From assembly GCA_964542455.1 (NCBI GenBank), contig CAZIUC010000021.1:3832-67831 (forward strand): a stretch of DNA of 64,000 nucleotides, read 5' to 3'. This DNA comes from PFJX01 sp964542455. Its GTDB lineage: Bacteria; Pseudomonadota; Gammaproteobacteria; Burkholderiales; Thiobacillaceae. Below are positions 1 to 6,854 of this stretch, piece after piece. The position numbers and the translations under genes are program-made. Positions within the stretch are counted from its first letter, which is position 1. Each line of letters opens with the position of its first letter. The notes under the pieces are model-generated. The model was not told the origin of the DNA and searched no databases. It was given only the letters and a program-made list of their open reading frames with translations.

Positions 1-689
1 CGTCCACTTCCGGGTAGACAAAAATGCTGGAGAAGGAGGTGTGGCGGCGCGCGTTGGAGTCGAACGGTGACTTGCGAACGAGGCGGTGCACACCGGTTTC
101 GGTGCGCAGATAGCCGTAGGCATAGTCGCCACTGAATTTGAGAGTGGCGGATTTCAGGCCGGCCACTTCGCCTTCGGATTCTTCCAGCACTTCCACCTTG
201 AAGCCGCGCCGTTCGCCGTAGCGGATGTACATGCGCTCCAGCATGCCGGCCCAGTCCTGTGCTTCTGTGCCGCCGGAGCCGGCCTGGATGTCGATGAAGC
301 AACTGGCGGCGTCCATTTCGCCGGAGAACATGCGGCGGAACTCCAGTTCGGCGACCGAGGCTTCCAGTTCGGCGACATCGGCTTCCACCGCTTCCAGGGT
401 GTCGTCGTCCCCTTCCTCGCGGGCTAGATCGAACAGTTCCTGATAGTCGCCCAGGCCCTGGCCGATCTTATCCAGGTTGAGGACGACGTCTTCCAGTGCC
501 TTGCGCTCGCGGCCCAGTTCCTGTGCGCGCTTCGCGTCGTCCCAGACGGTCGGGTCTTCGAGAAGTCCGGTTACTTCGGCCAGGCGGTCATGCTTGCCAG
601 GGTAGTCAAAGATACCCCCGAAGTTCTTCGGCGCGGCGCGCCAGGTCGGCAAGGTTGGATTCGATCAGATTGACGCGTTCGGCTTCCAT
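1..689 (-). CDS. prfB: Peptide chain release factor 2, 3' part outside the window
   Basis: RF2 reads UGA and UAA stop codons in the ribosomal A site and triggers release of the finished peptide. From ATG at 689 the zero frame encodes 27 residues ending RAEELRGYL and then meets UGA at 608-606. The +1 frame continues from GAC as DYPGKHDRLAEV and stays open to base 1, including the family segment IDIQAGSGGTEAQDW. About 229 of the usual ~365 codons are present. The GGQ catalytic loop lies beyond the window edge. No short ORF covers the gene because of the frameshift. Confidence 0.95.
605..620 (-). promoter_or_regulatory. Programmed +1 ribosomal frameshift site of prfB
   Basis: On the minus strand the site reads CGGGGGTATCTTTGAC: a Shine-Dalgarno-like G run, the slippery CTT codon and an in-frame UGA followed by C. 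This is the classic RF2 autoregulation signal. Low RF2 lets the ribosome slip from CUU to UUU and continue into GAC. The frame shift is required to join the two halves of the protein. Confidence 0.95.
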
Positions 690-721
690 GTTGCGGTCCA
701 GGGAATCAAAAAAAGGGGCGA

Positions 722-727
722 ATTATA
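722..727 (-). promoter_or_regulatory. Possible -10 box of prfB
   Basis: A perfect TATAAT reads on the minus strand 33 bases before the prfB ATG. At 17-bp spacing the -35 region would be GTCGGC, which is not consensus and falls inside the R3 repeat at 740-763. Only the -10 is supported. Confidence 0.4.
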
Positions 728-739
728 CGCGCGGCGCAT

Positions 740-763
740 GTAGCGCCGACGTCTCGCCGGCAT
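740..763. repeat. R3 repeat half-element (GTAGCGCC type)
   Basis: GTAGCGCCGACGTCTCGCCG matches the TGTAGCGCCGGC family seen at 27016, 47365, 51021, 52844, 55919 and 61301. It lies between the divergent prfB and 860-1189 genes. Confidence 0.7.
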
Positions 764-859
764 GACAACCATGTCCTGTCTCTTGTGGGCAGGCCGGCGC
801 CATGGAGTGCGACAAAATGTCGCGGGTGGGCGTCGGAAACGAAGTATTAGCATCCGCTG

Positions 860-1189
860 ATGAAATGGCAATTCGTTATCCGACGACGCGGCTCCACACT
901 GGCCGGCGCGGCGCTGGCGCTGGGCGTGTTGGCGCTGGCGCTGGTTCTGCTCGATAGCGGCCGTTTGGCCGCCGCGCGTAGTGTGGCGTTGCAACGCGGC
1001 CAGGCGCTGGCCCGATCCGCGCAACTCACCGACCCGGCCCTGTTCACCGAGGCGCGTTATGCCCGCCACGCCAGCCAGGCGGACCGCCATGCCGCGTTCC
1101 AGGATCATCCGATGGCGCTGGAACACTTTCCCGCCGGCAGCCTGATGCCGCCCCCTGTCGCGCCGGCGTCTCGCCGGCCCGCCCTTTGA
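860..1189 (+). CDS. Small membrane-anchored protein, function unknown
   Basis: This is a 109-residue product not recognised as a known family. A basic N-terminus (KWQFVIRRR) is followed by one hydrophobic segment at about residues 13-31, then a polar periplasmic tail, so it is likely a signal-anchored inner-membrane protein. It heads the plus-strand cluster ending at 6747 and stops 13 bases before the ABC permease. The last residues (PPPVAPASRRPAL) are encoded by an R3-like repeat at 1156-1178, so the natural C-terminus may have been replaced. No clear ribosome binding site precedes the ATG. Confidence 0.6.
   Translation: MKWQFVIRRRGSTLAGAALALGVLALALVLLDSGRLAAARSVALQRGQALARSAQLTDPALFTEARYARHASQADRHAAFQDHPMALEHFPAGSLMPPPVAPASRRPAL
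1156..1178. repeat. R3-like repeat inside the 3' end of the 109-aa gene
   Basis: TGTCGCGCCGGCGTCTCGCC is the same unit as the copies at 740 and 51021. Here it is translated in frame. Confidence 0.55.
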
Positions 1190-1202
1190 TGCGGCGCTTC
1201 GC

Positions 1203-2348
1203 ATGGCCGCGATGAACACCTGGATAGAGCGGCAGCGCGCCCTCATCGACTTTTCCGTGGCCAATCTCGGGCGGCGGCGCGGGCGCAACCTCGGCTTGTT
1301 TCTCGCTTACACCTTGCTGGTATTCCTGCTTGCTTCCGTGGTGTTGTACGGTGACGCGCTGCGCCGCGAGGCGCGTTTGTTGCTGGCCGACGCGCCGGAA
1401 CTGGTGGTGCAGCGTCTCACCGCCGGTCGCCACGAACTGCTGCCGGCCGCGTGGCTGGAACAGGTGGAGGGCTTGCGCGGCGTGCGCGGGGTGGAAGGGC
1501 GTTTGTGGGGCTATTACTTCGATCCCGCCGTGGCCGCCAATATCACGTTGCTGGTGCCCTCCGAGGCGCCGCCCGCGCCCGGCCAGGCGGTGATCGGCGC
1601 GGCGCTGGCGCGGGCGCGCGGGTTGGCGGTGGGCGATGTGCTGTCCTTGCGCGGCTACGACGGCAAGCCTTATGCCTTCAATCTGGCGGGGGTGCTGAAT
1701 GCCGATTCCGAGTTGGTCAGCGCCGATCTGATGCAGGTCAACGCCGCCGATTTTCGCGCCTTCTTCGGCGTCGATCCGGGCCTTTATACCGATCTGGCCT
1801 TGCGCGTGGCCAACCCGCGCGAGGTGCGCCGCGTGGCGGAAAAAGTGCTGCAACGCCTGCCCGGCGCGCGCGTGATCGCGCGCGAGGAGATGCGCCGCAC
1901 CTATGAGGCGGCGTTCAACTGGCGCCAGGGCGTGCTGCTGACCTTTCTCTCGACGCTCATGGCGGCGTTCGCGCTGCTCGCCTGGGACAAGGCATCCGGC
2001 TTGTCCGCCGAGGAGCGGCGCGAGATCGGCATCCTCAAGGCGGTGGGCTGGGAGACCGGCGACGTGCTGCGCATGAAGTTGTGGGAGGGCGCGCTGGTTT
2101 CTCTATGCGCTTTCCTGGCCGGCTATGTGCTGGCCTGGCTGCATGTGTTCTACGCCGACGCGCCGCTGTTCACGGCGGTGCTCAAGGGCTGGTCGGTGCT
2201 TTACCCGCGCTTCGCGCTGGCGCCGCGCGTGGATGTCGCGCAGATCGCGACGCTGTTCTTCCTGACCGTGCTGCCCTTCGTCGCGGCCACGGTGGTGCCG
2301 GTCTGGCGCGCGGCGACGCTGGACCCGGACGAGGTGATGCGGGAATGA
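1203..2348 (+). CDS. FtsX/MacB-type ABC transporter permease
   Basis: This is the membrane component of an ABC system, 381 residues. It has the MacB/FtsX layout. TM1 lies at about residues 30-48, then comes a periplasmic domain of about 200 residues. Three C-terminal TM helices lie at roughly 245-262, 295-315 and 345-370. The cytoplasmic loop EERREIGILKAVGWETGDV is the conserved FtsX-type coupling segment. The ATPase gene follows after an R2 repeat. Systems of this type (LolCDE, MacB) move lipoproteins or act mechanically across the envelope rather than importing solutes. The substrate is unknown; the TlpA and NosL neighbours suggest envelope protein or metal-site maturation. An alternative start is ATG 1212. 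Confidence 0.85.
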   Translation: MAAMNTWIERQRALIDFSVANLGRRRGRNLGLFLAYTLLVFLLASVVLYGDALRREARLLLADAPELVVQRLTAGRHELLPAAWLEQVEGLRGVRGVEGRLWGYYFDPAVAANITLLVPSEAPPAPGQAVIGAALARARGLAVGDVLSLRGYDGKPYAFNLAGVLNADSELVSADLMQVNAADFRAFFGVDPGLYTDLALRVANPREVRRVAEKVLQRLPGARVIAREEMRRTYEAAFNWRQGVLLTFLSTLMAAFALLAWDKASGLSAEERREIGILKAVGWETGDVLRMKLWEGALVSLCAFLAGYVLAWLHVFYADAPLFTAVLKGWSVLYPRFALAPRVDVAQIATLFFLTVLPFVAATVVPVWRAATLDPDEVMRE

Positions 2349-2381
2349 GGCCACTCAAGCGCGGCGCGCTTCAAACTGGAA

Positions 2382-2480
2382 CCCCCCTTTTCCAAGGGGG
2401 GGCAGGGGGGATTTGGCAACGTTCCCATGCGTGCAACCCTTGGAGAAATCCCCCCCAGCCCCCCTTTGTGAAAGGGGGGA
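2382..2480. repeat. R2 palindromic repeat (paired C-run/G-run hairpins)
   Basis: Two half sites of C6-CTTT-A/G6 type face each other. The first contains CCCCCCTTTTCC with a G run and GGATTT. The second contains AAATC, a C run and CTTTGTGAAAGGGGGG. The same layout recurs at 4261, 16285, 34044 and 55164. This copy separates the ABC permease and ATPase genes without ending the operon. Confidence 0.85.
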
Positions 2481-2543
2481 GCCAATGTCCAAACCTCATC
2501 ATCAGCCAACGCGAACAGGGCCTTGGTAAAGGGGGAGCAACTC

Positions 2544-3245
2544 ATGATTGAACTCCTCGCCGTCAGCAAGACCTACAACGCCGGCCGGGTGAACGAGTTC
2601 AGCGCCGTGCGCGAGGTTGATTTGCTGATCGAGCCGGGCCGGGCCACCGCCTTGCGGGGTCCCAGCGGTTCCGGCAAGACCACGCTGCTCGGTTTGATCG
2701 GCGGCCTGACACGGCCGACCCGGGGCCGGGTGCGGCTCGACGGGCGCGATATCTCCGCGCTGTCGGAGCGCTTCCTCACCGAATTGCGCCGCGCCACTTT
2801 CGGCTTCGTGTTCCAGCAATTCCAGTTGATACGAGGTCTTTCGGTATTGGAGAACGTGATGCTGCCGGCAACGCCGACTGGCCGGCCCTATCGCGAGGTG
2901 CGAGCGCGTGCCTTGCGCTTGCTGGACGACCTCGGCCTGGCCGGGCGCGCCGAGGTGAAGACGCAATGGCTGTCCGGCGGCGAGGCGCAGCGCGTGGCCA
3001 TCGCGCGCGCCCTGATCAACGATCCCAGAGTCATCCTCGCCGACGAGCCGACCGCGCATCTCGACAGCGTTCTGTCGCGCCAGATACTCGCCATCCTCGC
3101 CGACCTGCGCGCCCAGGGCCGCACCCTGATCGTCTCCAGTCACGACCCGCTGGTGTTCGAGGCGGGTCTGGTGGAGCGGGTCATCGACATGCGCGACGGC
3201 CGGGTATGCGGCGTCGGTGCCCCCGCCGGCCCGGTGCTCCCTTGA
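2544..3245 (+). CDS. ABC transporter ATP-binding protein (LolD/MacB-like)
   Basis: This 233-residue nucleotide-binding subunit pairs with the permease at 1203-2348. It shows Walker A GPSGSGKTTL (about residues 37-46), a Q-loop FQQF, the signature LSGGEAQRVAIARAL and Walker B VILADEPTAHLD, with the H-loop in SSHDP. Length and the LGLIGGLTRPTRG segment fit the LolD/MacB/FtsE branch. The start at 2544 is chosen for the G-rich Shine-Dalgarno AGGGGGAG five bases upstream. The stop overlaps the TTG start of the next gene (TTGA), so translation is probably coupled. Confidence 0.9.
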   Translation: MIELLAVSKTYNAGRVNEFSAVREVDLLIEPGRATALRGPSGSGKTTLLGLIGGLTRPTRGRVRLDGRDISALSERFLTELRRATFGFVFQQFQLIRGLSVLENVMLPATPTGRPYREVRARALRLLDDLGLAGRAEVKTQWLSGGEAQRVAIARALINDPRVILADEPTAHLDSVLSRQILAILADLRAQGRTLIVSSHDPLVFEAGLVERVIDMRDGRVCGVGAPAGPVLP

Positions 3246-4231
3246 TCTTCCAGCCCGCCGCCCTCGCCCTGTTGCTGGCCGCCAGCCTCAATGCCTTGCT
3301 GCTGGTTGGTTCCGGGGTGTTCGCGCTGCACTTGTTGCGCCACTGGAACCCGGCCAGCGGCAGCGAGCGGCAAATCGCCCTGGAGCGTCGTACTTACCTG
3401 GTCGCTACCCTGGTGGGCCTGTCGTTGTTGCTGGGCTTGCCGGCCCTGGCGCTGTTCGCGCACAACGCCGATGCGATGGCGCCGTTTTTCACCGGCGCCA
3501 TGTGCGCGGTGGGCAGTCTCAAGGCCAATGTCTGGGGCATGCCCGCGCTGCTGACCATGCTCGCCGGTTTCTTCCTGGCCGCCGCCTGGCTGGTGCTCAA
3601 CCATCTCGATGGCCTGGGCTGGGATACCCCGCTGATACGCGGCAAATACCGTCTGTTGCTGTTGCTGGCGCCGCTGGCGCTGGCGCAGGCGGTACTGCTC
3701 TGGCTGTATTACCTGAACCTGAATCCGGAAGTCATCACCTCCTGCTGCGGCAGCCTGTTCGGGCCGGCCTCCGGCGGGGTCGCGGCCGAGATGGCGGCAT
3801 TGCCGGTCGCCACGGCCATGCCCTTGTTCTTCGCGGGTTGGCTGCTGACGCTGGCGGTTGGCGTGGGGTTTCTCGCGCGTGGTCGCTTCGGCCGGTTGTT
3901 CGGCCTGCTCGCGGGTCTGCATTTCCCGCTGGCCCTGGCCGCCGTGGTCGCTTTCATCGCCCCCTATATCTACGAGCAGCCGAATCACCATTGCCCGTTC
4001 TGCCTGTTGCAGGCCGAGCACGGTTACGCCGGCTGGGTGTTGTACCCGCCGCTGTTCCTGGGCACGGCGGCCGGCATCGGCGCCGGGCTCGCCGCCGCCG
4101 TGAGCGCGGAGAGTCTGAAACTGTCGGCGCCTCGGGTGGCGGCGGGTCTGGCGAAATTGGCCGTGGTGGCGCTGGGCGTGTTTGGCCTGGCGGTGTTGTT
4201 CTATCTGCGACGTTCGAATCTGGTGATGTGA
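3242..4231 (+). CDS. Eight-TM membrane protein with CC and CPFC motifs
   Basis: This 329-residue polytopic protein has eight clear hydrophobic segments and is not recognised as a named family. Notable residues are a cysteine pair C168-C169 (SCCGS) and C251-P-F-C254 preceded by two histidines (HHCPFC), near predicted membrane boundaries. A CxxC next to His-His fits thiol redox chemistry or soft-metal binding. The start is TTG 3242, overlapping the ATPase stop as TTGA, because no ATG fits and TM1 begins at once. It is followed after one base by the TlpA-like gene. Context suggests work with the ABC pair, TlpA and NosL proteins. Confidence 0.75.
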   Translation: MIFQPAALALLLAASLNALLLVGSGVFALHLLRHWNPASGSERQIALERRTYLVATLVGLSLLLGLPALALFAHNADAMAPFFTGAMCAVGSLKANVWGMPALLTMLAGFFLAAAWLVLNHLDGLGWDTPLIRGKYRLLLLLAPLALAQAVLLWLYYLNLNPEVITSCCGSLFGPASGGVAAEMAALPVATAMPLFFAGWLLTLAVGVGFLARGRFGRLFGLLAGLHFPLALAAVVAFIAPYIYEQPNHHCPFCLLQAEHGYAGWVLYPPLFLGTAAGIGAGLAAAVSAESLKLSAPRVAAGLAKLAVVALGVFGLAVLFYLRRSNLVM

Positions 4232-4232
4232 G

Positions 4233-4862
4233 ATGGCGACTCCTGGGTGTGCGTGCTTATCCCCCCCTGTATCAAAGGGGGGCGGGGAGGATTTGGCTGT
4301 GGCTGGGTATGGCAAAAGTGGTGGAAATCCCCCCCAGCCCCCCTTTGATAAAGGGGGGAGTCGTGTCGCCCTTTTCGTCGGCGTGTTGCTGCTTGGGCTG
4401 CTCGCTGGTTGCGGCGGAGACAGCGTCAAGCCACCCAACAACGGCGAAGCGGCGCCGGCCTTTCAGGCGCAAACCCTGGCCGGCGATCAGGTAAAGGTGC
4501 CCGCCGATTACGCCGGCAAGGTCGTGGCGATTCGCTTCTGGGCCGACTGGTGCCCATATTGCCGCAAGGAAATGGCGGAATTGCAGCCGGTGTACGCGCG
4601 TTTGCGCGAGCGCGGCCTGGAGATTCTGGCGGTCAATGTGGCGCAGGATCGCGACACGGTGCGGCGTTTCATCGAGCCCTTGGGCATCCGTTACCCCGTT
4701 CTGCTTGACCCCGAGGGCGCCACCGCGCGGGCCTATGGCGTCAATGCGCTACCCATCACCTGGCTGCTGGATCGCCACGGCGTGGTGCGCGGCAAGATCG
4801 TCGGCGAAGCGACGGCGGAAATTTTTGAACAACAAACAACGAAGCTGCTCGATGGACGCTGA
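4233..4862 (+). CDS. TlpA-like thioredoxin-fold lipoprotein with repeat-derived N-terminus
   Basis: This is a periplasmic thiol-disulfide protein of the TlpA/ResA family with active site C107-PY-C110 in RFWADWCPYC and the cis-Pro region NALPITWLLD. A lipobox LLAGC ends at Cys60, so it should be a membrane-tethered lipoprotein. Residues about 10-43 are encoded by the R2 repeat at 4261-4360, so the hydrophobic core (VALFVGVLLLGLL) sits behind an abnormal proline/glycine-rich extension. ATG 4233 lies one base after the previous stop and is the best start. GTG 4383 would leave no basic n-region. The 3' end overlaps the next gene by 11 bases. TlpA proteins reduce apo-cytochrome or copper-site cysteines. 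Confidence 0.85.
   Translation: MATPGCACLSPPVSKGGGEDLAVAGYGKSGGNPPQPPFDKGGSRVALFVGVLLLGLLAGCGGDSVKPPNNGEAAPAFQAQTLAGDQVKVPADYAGKVVAIRFWADWCPYCRKEMAELQPVYARLRERGLEILAVNVAQDRDTVRRFIEPLGIRYPVLLDPEGATARAYGVNALPITWLLDRHGVVRGKIVGEATAEIFEQQTTKLLDGR
4261..4360. repeat. R2 repeat inside the TlpA-like coding region
   Basis: Both half sites are present (a C run with CTGTATCAAAGGGGGG, and a C run with CTTTGATAAAGGGGGG), facing each other. The copy lies wholly inside the ORF and keeps frame. Confidence 0.85.
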
Positions 4863-5616
4863 ACTGACCCTCCCGCTCGCCTTTCTCGCCGGCCTGGCCG
4901 GTGCCGGGCATTGCTGGACGATGTGCGGCGGGTTGGTGGGCGGCGCCTTTCTTGGCCTGGGCTGCAGGCGGGATGCCCGCGCCACATCGGCTCAGCGCCA
5001 GGCGTTGCCGCATCTTGCCTACCATGGTGGCCGGGTGCTGGCCTACACCCTGATCGGGGCGCTCGCCGCCGGCATCGGCCAGGCCATCGTTTTGACCGGC
5101 GGCATCGGCCGCGCCCAGGGCGCGCTCTATGTCGTCGCCGGGGTGGGGGTGGTGTTGGTCGGCGCGCTGGCCATGCGGCGGGACGTAGACGTAGGTTGCG
5201 CCCGCAAGGGGCACGCCGGACTCGTAAGTGCTGAAGCACAACGACTCCGCTGCGCCGCGCGCACTGGCTCATGTTCCGCGGAAGCGGGCGTGTCCGGGAC
5301 GGGCCTGTTGGCGCGCGCGGCGCACCCTACGTTCGTCCTCGCCGGCTTCCTCAACGGTTTGATGCCCTGCGCCCTGGTGTTCTCCCTCGCCCTCAAGGCG
5401 GCCACGGCGCCGTCCGTCGCCACCGGCGCCGCCTGGCTGTTTGCTTTTGGTCTCGGCACCGTGCCGGCGATGGCGCTGGCCGGCGGCCTGGCGCACTGGC
5501 TGGGCGGGCAATCGTTGCTCTGGCTGCGTCGCGTCGGCGGGCTGCTGATCGTCGCCCTGGGCGCGCAGGCCGTGTGGGCGGGCGCCCAATTTTTCAACGT
5601 CATGCTGCATTTGTGA
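4852..5616 (+). CDS. TauE/SafE (UreH_2)-type membrane protein with repeat insertions
   Basis: This 254-residue polytopic membrane protein carries the family motif GHCWTMCGG near its N-terminus (H20, C21, M24, C25). The motif is typical of the sulfite exporter/UreH_2 group found with cytochrome oxidase and copper genes. A second proline/cysteine motif, NGLMPCALVFSLAL, follows the repeat. Two stretches look foreign. About residues 37-44 (CRRDARAT) match an R3 half site. About residues 112-160 come from a GTAGGTTGCGCC...GGCGCACCCTACG element at 5187-5336 and separate two TM segments. ATG 4852 overlaps the TlpA-like gene by 11 bases. Likely role: metal or thiol handling in the membrane. Confidence 0.8.
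   Translation: MDAELTLPLAFLAGLAGAGHCWTMCGGLVGGAFLGLGCRRDARATSAQRQALPHLAYHGGRVLAYTLIGALAAGIGQAIVLTGGIGRAQGALYVVAGVGVVLVGALAMRRDVDVGCARKGHAGLVSAEAQRLRCAARTGSCSAEAGVSGTGLLARAAHPTFVLAGFLNGLMPCALVFSLALKAATAPSVATGAAWLFAFGLGTVPAMALAGGLAHWLGGQSLLWLRRVGGLLIVALGAQAVWAGAQFFNVMLHL
4963..4985. repeat. R3 half-element within the TauE-like gene
   Basis: GCAGGCGGGATGCCCGCGCC closely matches the right half of the repeat at 52844-52912. It is translated in frame. Confidence 0.5.
5187..5336. repeat. GTAGGTTGCGCC / GGCGCACCCTACG element within the TauE-like gene
   Basis: The stretch begins CGTAGGTTGCGCCCGCAAGG and ends GCGCGGCGCACCCTACG, an imperfect inverted-end element. Its translation is Arg/Ala/Cys-rich and hydrophilic, unlike the flanking TM helices. 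Confidence 0.55.
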
Positions 5617-5644
5617 GCAGGACTTTTTTACCCAGGAGAGAACC

Positions 5645-6271
5645 ATGAAACGTCGTGAAATGTTCAAACTGCCCCTCGTTGTTGCCAGCGCGGCCGCCGC
5701 CACCCTGGTCGCCATGCCGACCCATGCCGTCGCGAAAAAGGAAAACGCATGCGAAGGCGAGGGCACGCCCGCGCAGTTCATCCCGAAGACGCCGAAAGAC
5801 CCCAACCCGCTGGAAAACGAGCTGAAGAAATATCCCAAGTGCCCGTATTGCGGCATGGATCGCACCCAGTTCAGCCATTCCCGGCATCTGGTGCATTACG
5901 CCGATGATCTGGTGGACGGCACCTGCTCCATCCATTGCCTGTCGCTTTCCCTGGCGATCAATCTGGACCGCGAACCGAAGGCCATCTACGCGCCGGACAA
6001 CGCCGGCACGGAGGTGGTGAAGCCGCTGATCAACGTCGATCAGGCCACCTACCTGATCGGCGGCACGCTGCCGGGGGTGATGACACATCGCGGCAAGACG
6101 TCGTATGGCAGCCGGGAGGCCGCGCTGGCCGCCAAGGAAATCCATAACGGCGAGATCGGCGACTTTGCCGCCGCGTTGACGGCGAGCTATGCCGATCTGG
6201 CGAAAGACACCCTGATGATCCGCAGAAAGCGCGAGGAACGACGTCAGCACATGATGAAGAAGACGGGCTGA
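5645..6271 (+). CDS. NosL-like periplasmic protein with Tat-like signal
   Basis: This 208-residue protein has the NosL-type metal site C66-PYC-GM71 (KCPYCGMDR) and later H/C residues (DGTCSIHC). NosL proteins are copper chaperones, best known for nitrous oxide reductase maturation, but they occur with other copper systems. The N-terminus KRREMFKLPLVVASAAAATL suggests a Tat-like or Sec export signal cut near THAVA. A good ribosome binding site (CAGGAGAG) precedes the ATG. Its stop shares a base with the next NosL-like start (TGATG). No nosZ is present in the window, so the client is unknown. Confidence 0.85.
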   Translation: MKRREMFKLPLVVASAAAATLVAMPTHAVAKKENACEGEGTPAQFIPKTPKDPNPLENELKKYPKCPYCGMDRTQFSHSRHLVHYADDLVDGTCSIHCLSLSLAINLDREPKAIYAPDNAGTEVVKPLINVDQATYLIGGTLPGVMTHRGKTSYGSREAALAAKEIHNGEIGDFAAALTASYADLAKDTLMIRRKREERRQHMMKKTG

Positions 6272-6747
6272 TGCGCGCATTTTTTGCCTTGGCGCTGTTC
6301 GTCCTGTCTCTCTCGGGCTGGGCGGGCGGCTTTCCCGATCCCGCTCCCCGTGATATGTGCCCGGTATGCGGCATGGTGATTTCCAAATACCCGGCCTGGA
6401 CCGCCACGGTGGTCTATCGGGACGGCCACGCGCACCATTTCGACGGCGCCAAGGACTTGTTCAAATATCTGTTCGACGTGCCCCGCTATGCGCGAGGCCA
6501 CCATGCCCAGGACATCGCCCGCATCGGCGTCACCGAGTATTACGACCTCAAGCGCATCGACGCGCGCCAGGCGTTTTTCGTGATCGGTTCCGACGTGCTT
6601 GGGCCGATGGGCCATGAGCTGATTCCGCTCGCCAGCCGTCTTGATGCCGAGGAATTCCTGCGCGACCACCACGGGCGGCGCATCCTGCGTTTCGAGGAAG
6701 TGACGCGGGAAATGCCGGGGAATCTGGATACGGGACGCTTCGATTGA
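6271..6747 (+). CDS. NosL-like protein, second copy
   Basis: This 158-residue product has an N-terminal signal sequence (MRAFFALALFVLSLSGWAGG) and the NosL motif C30-PVC-GM35 in DMCPVCGMVISKYP. Then comes the family segment DGHAHHFDGAKDLFKYL, with histidines suited to copper. No lipobox cysteine is evident, so it is probably soluble or anchored by an uncleaved signal. It is translationally coupled to the longer NosL-like gene and ends the cluster. Two tandem NosL proteins of different size suggest sequential transfer or two clients. Confidence 0.88.
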   Translation: MRAFFALALFVLSLSGWAGGFPDPAPRDMCPVCGMVISKYPAWTATVVYRDGHAHHFDGAKDLFKYLFDVPRYARGHHAQDIARIGVTEYYDLKRIDARQAFFVIGSDVLGPMGHELIPLASRLDAEEFLRDHHGRRILRFEEVTREMPGNLDTGRFD

Positions 6748-6770
6748 GCCTGGAGGCCGCGATCCATCTC

Positions 6771-6854
6771 GTAGGTCAGGTTGCCGAAGGCTACCTGACG
6801 ATCATGGTCATGAGGGTGGGTGTCAGGTAGTCGCCGCGCGCCAACCTGACCTAC
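6771..6854. repeat. R1 palindromic repeat
   Basis: Inverted ends GTAGGTCAGGTTG and CAACCTGACCTAC enclose GGCTACCTGACG and CGTCAGGTAGTCGCC-like inner arms. It lies between the convergent NosL-like and MgtC/DUF4010 genes and supplies the latter's TAG stop. It could act as a bidirectional terminator. Confidence 0.85.

Noticed and set aside
3140..4441. 433-codon minus-strand open frame
   Set aside because: Gln/Arg-rich shadow covering three clear plus-strand genes and an R2 repeat.
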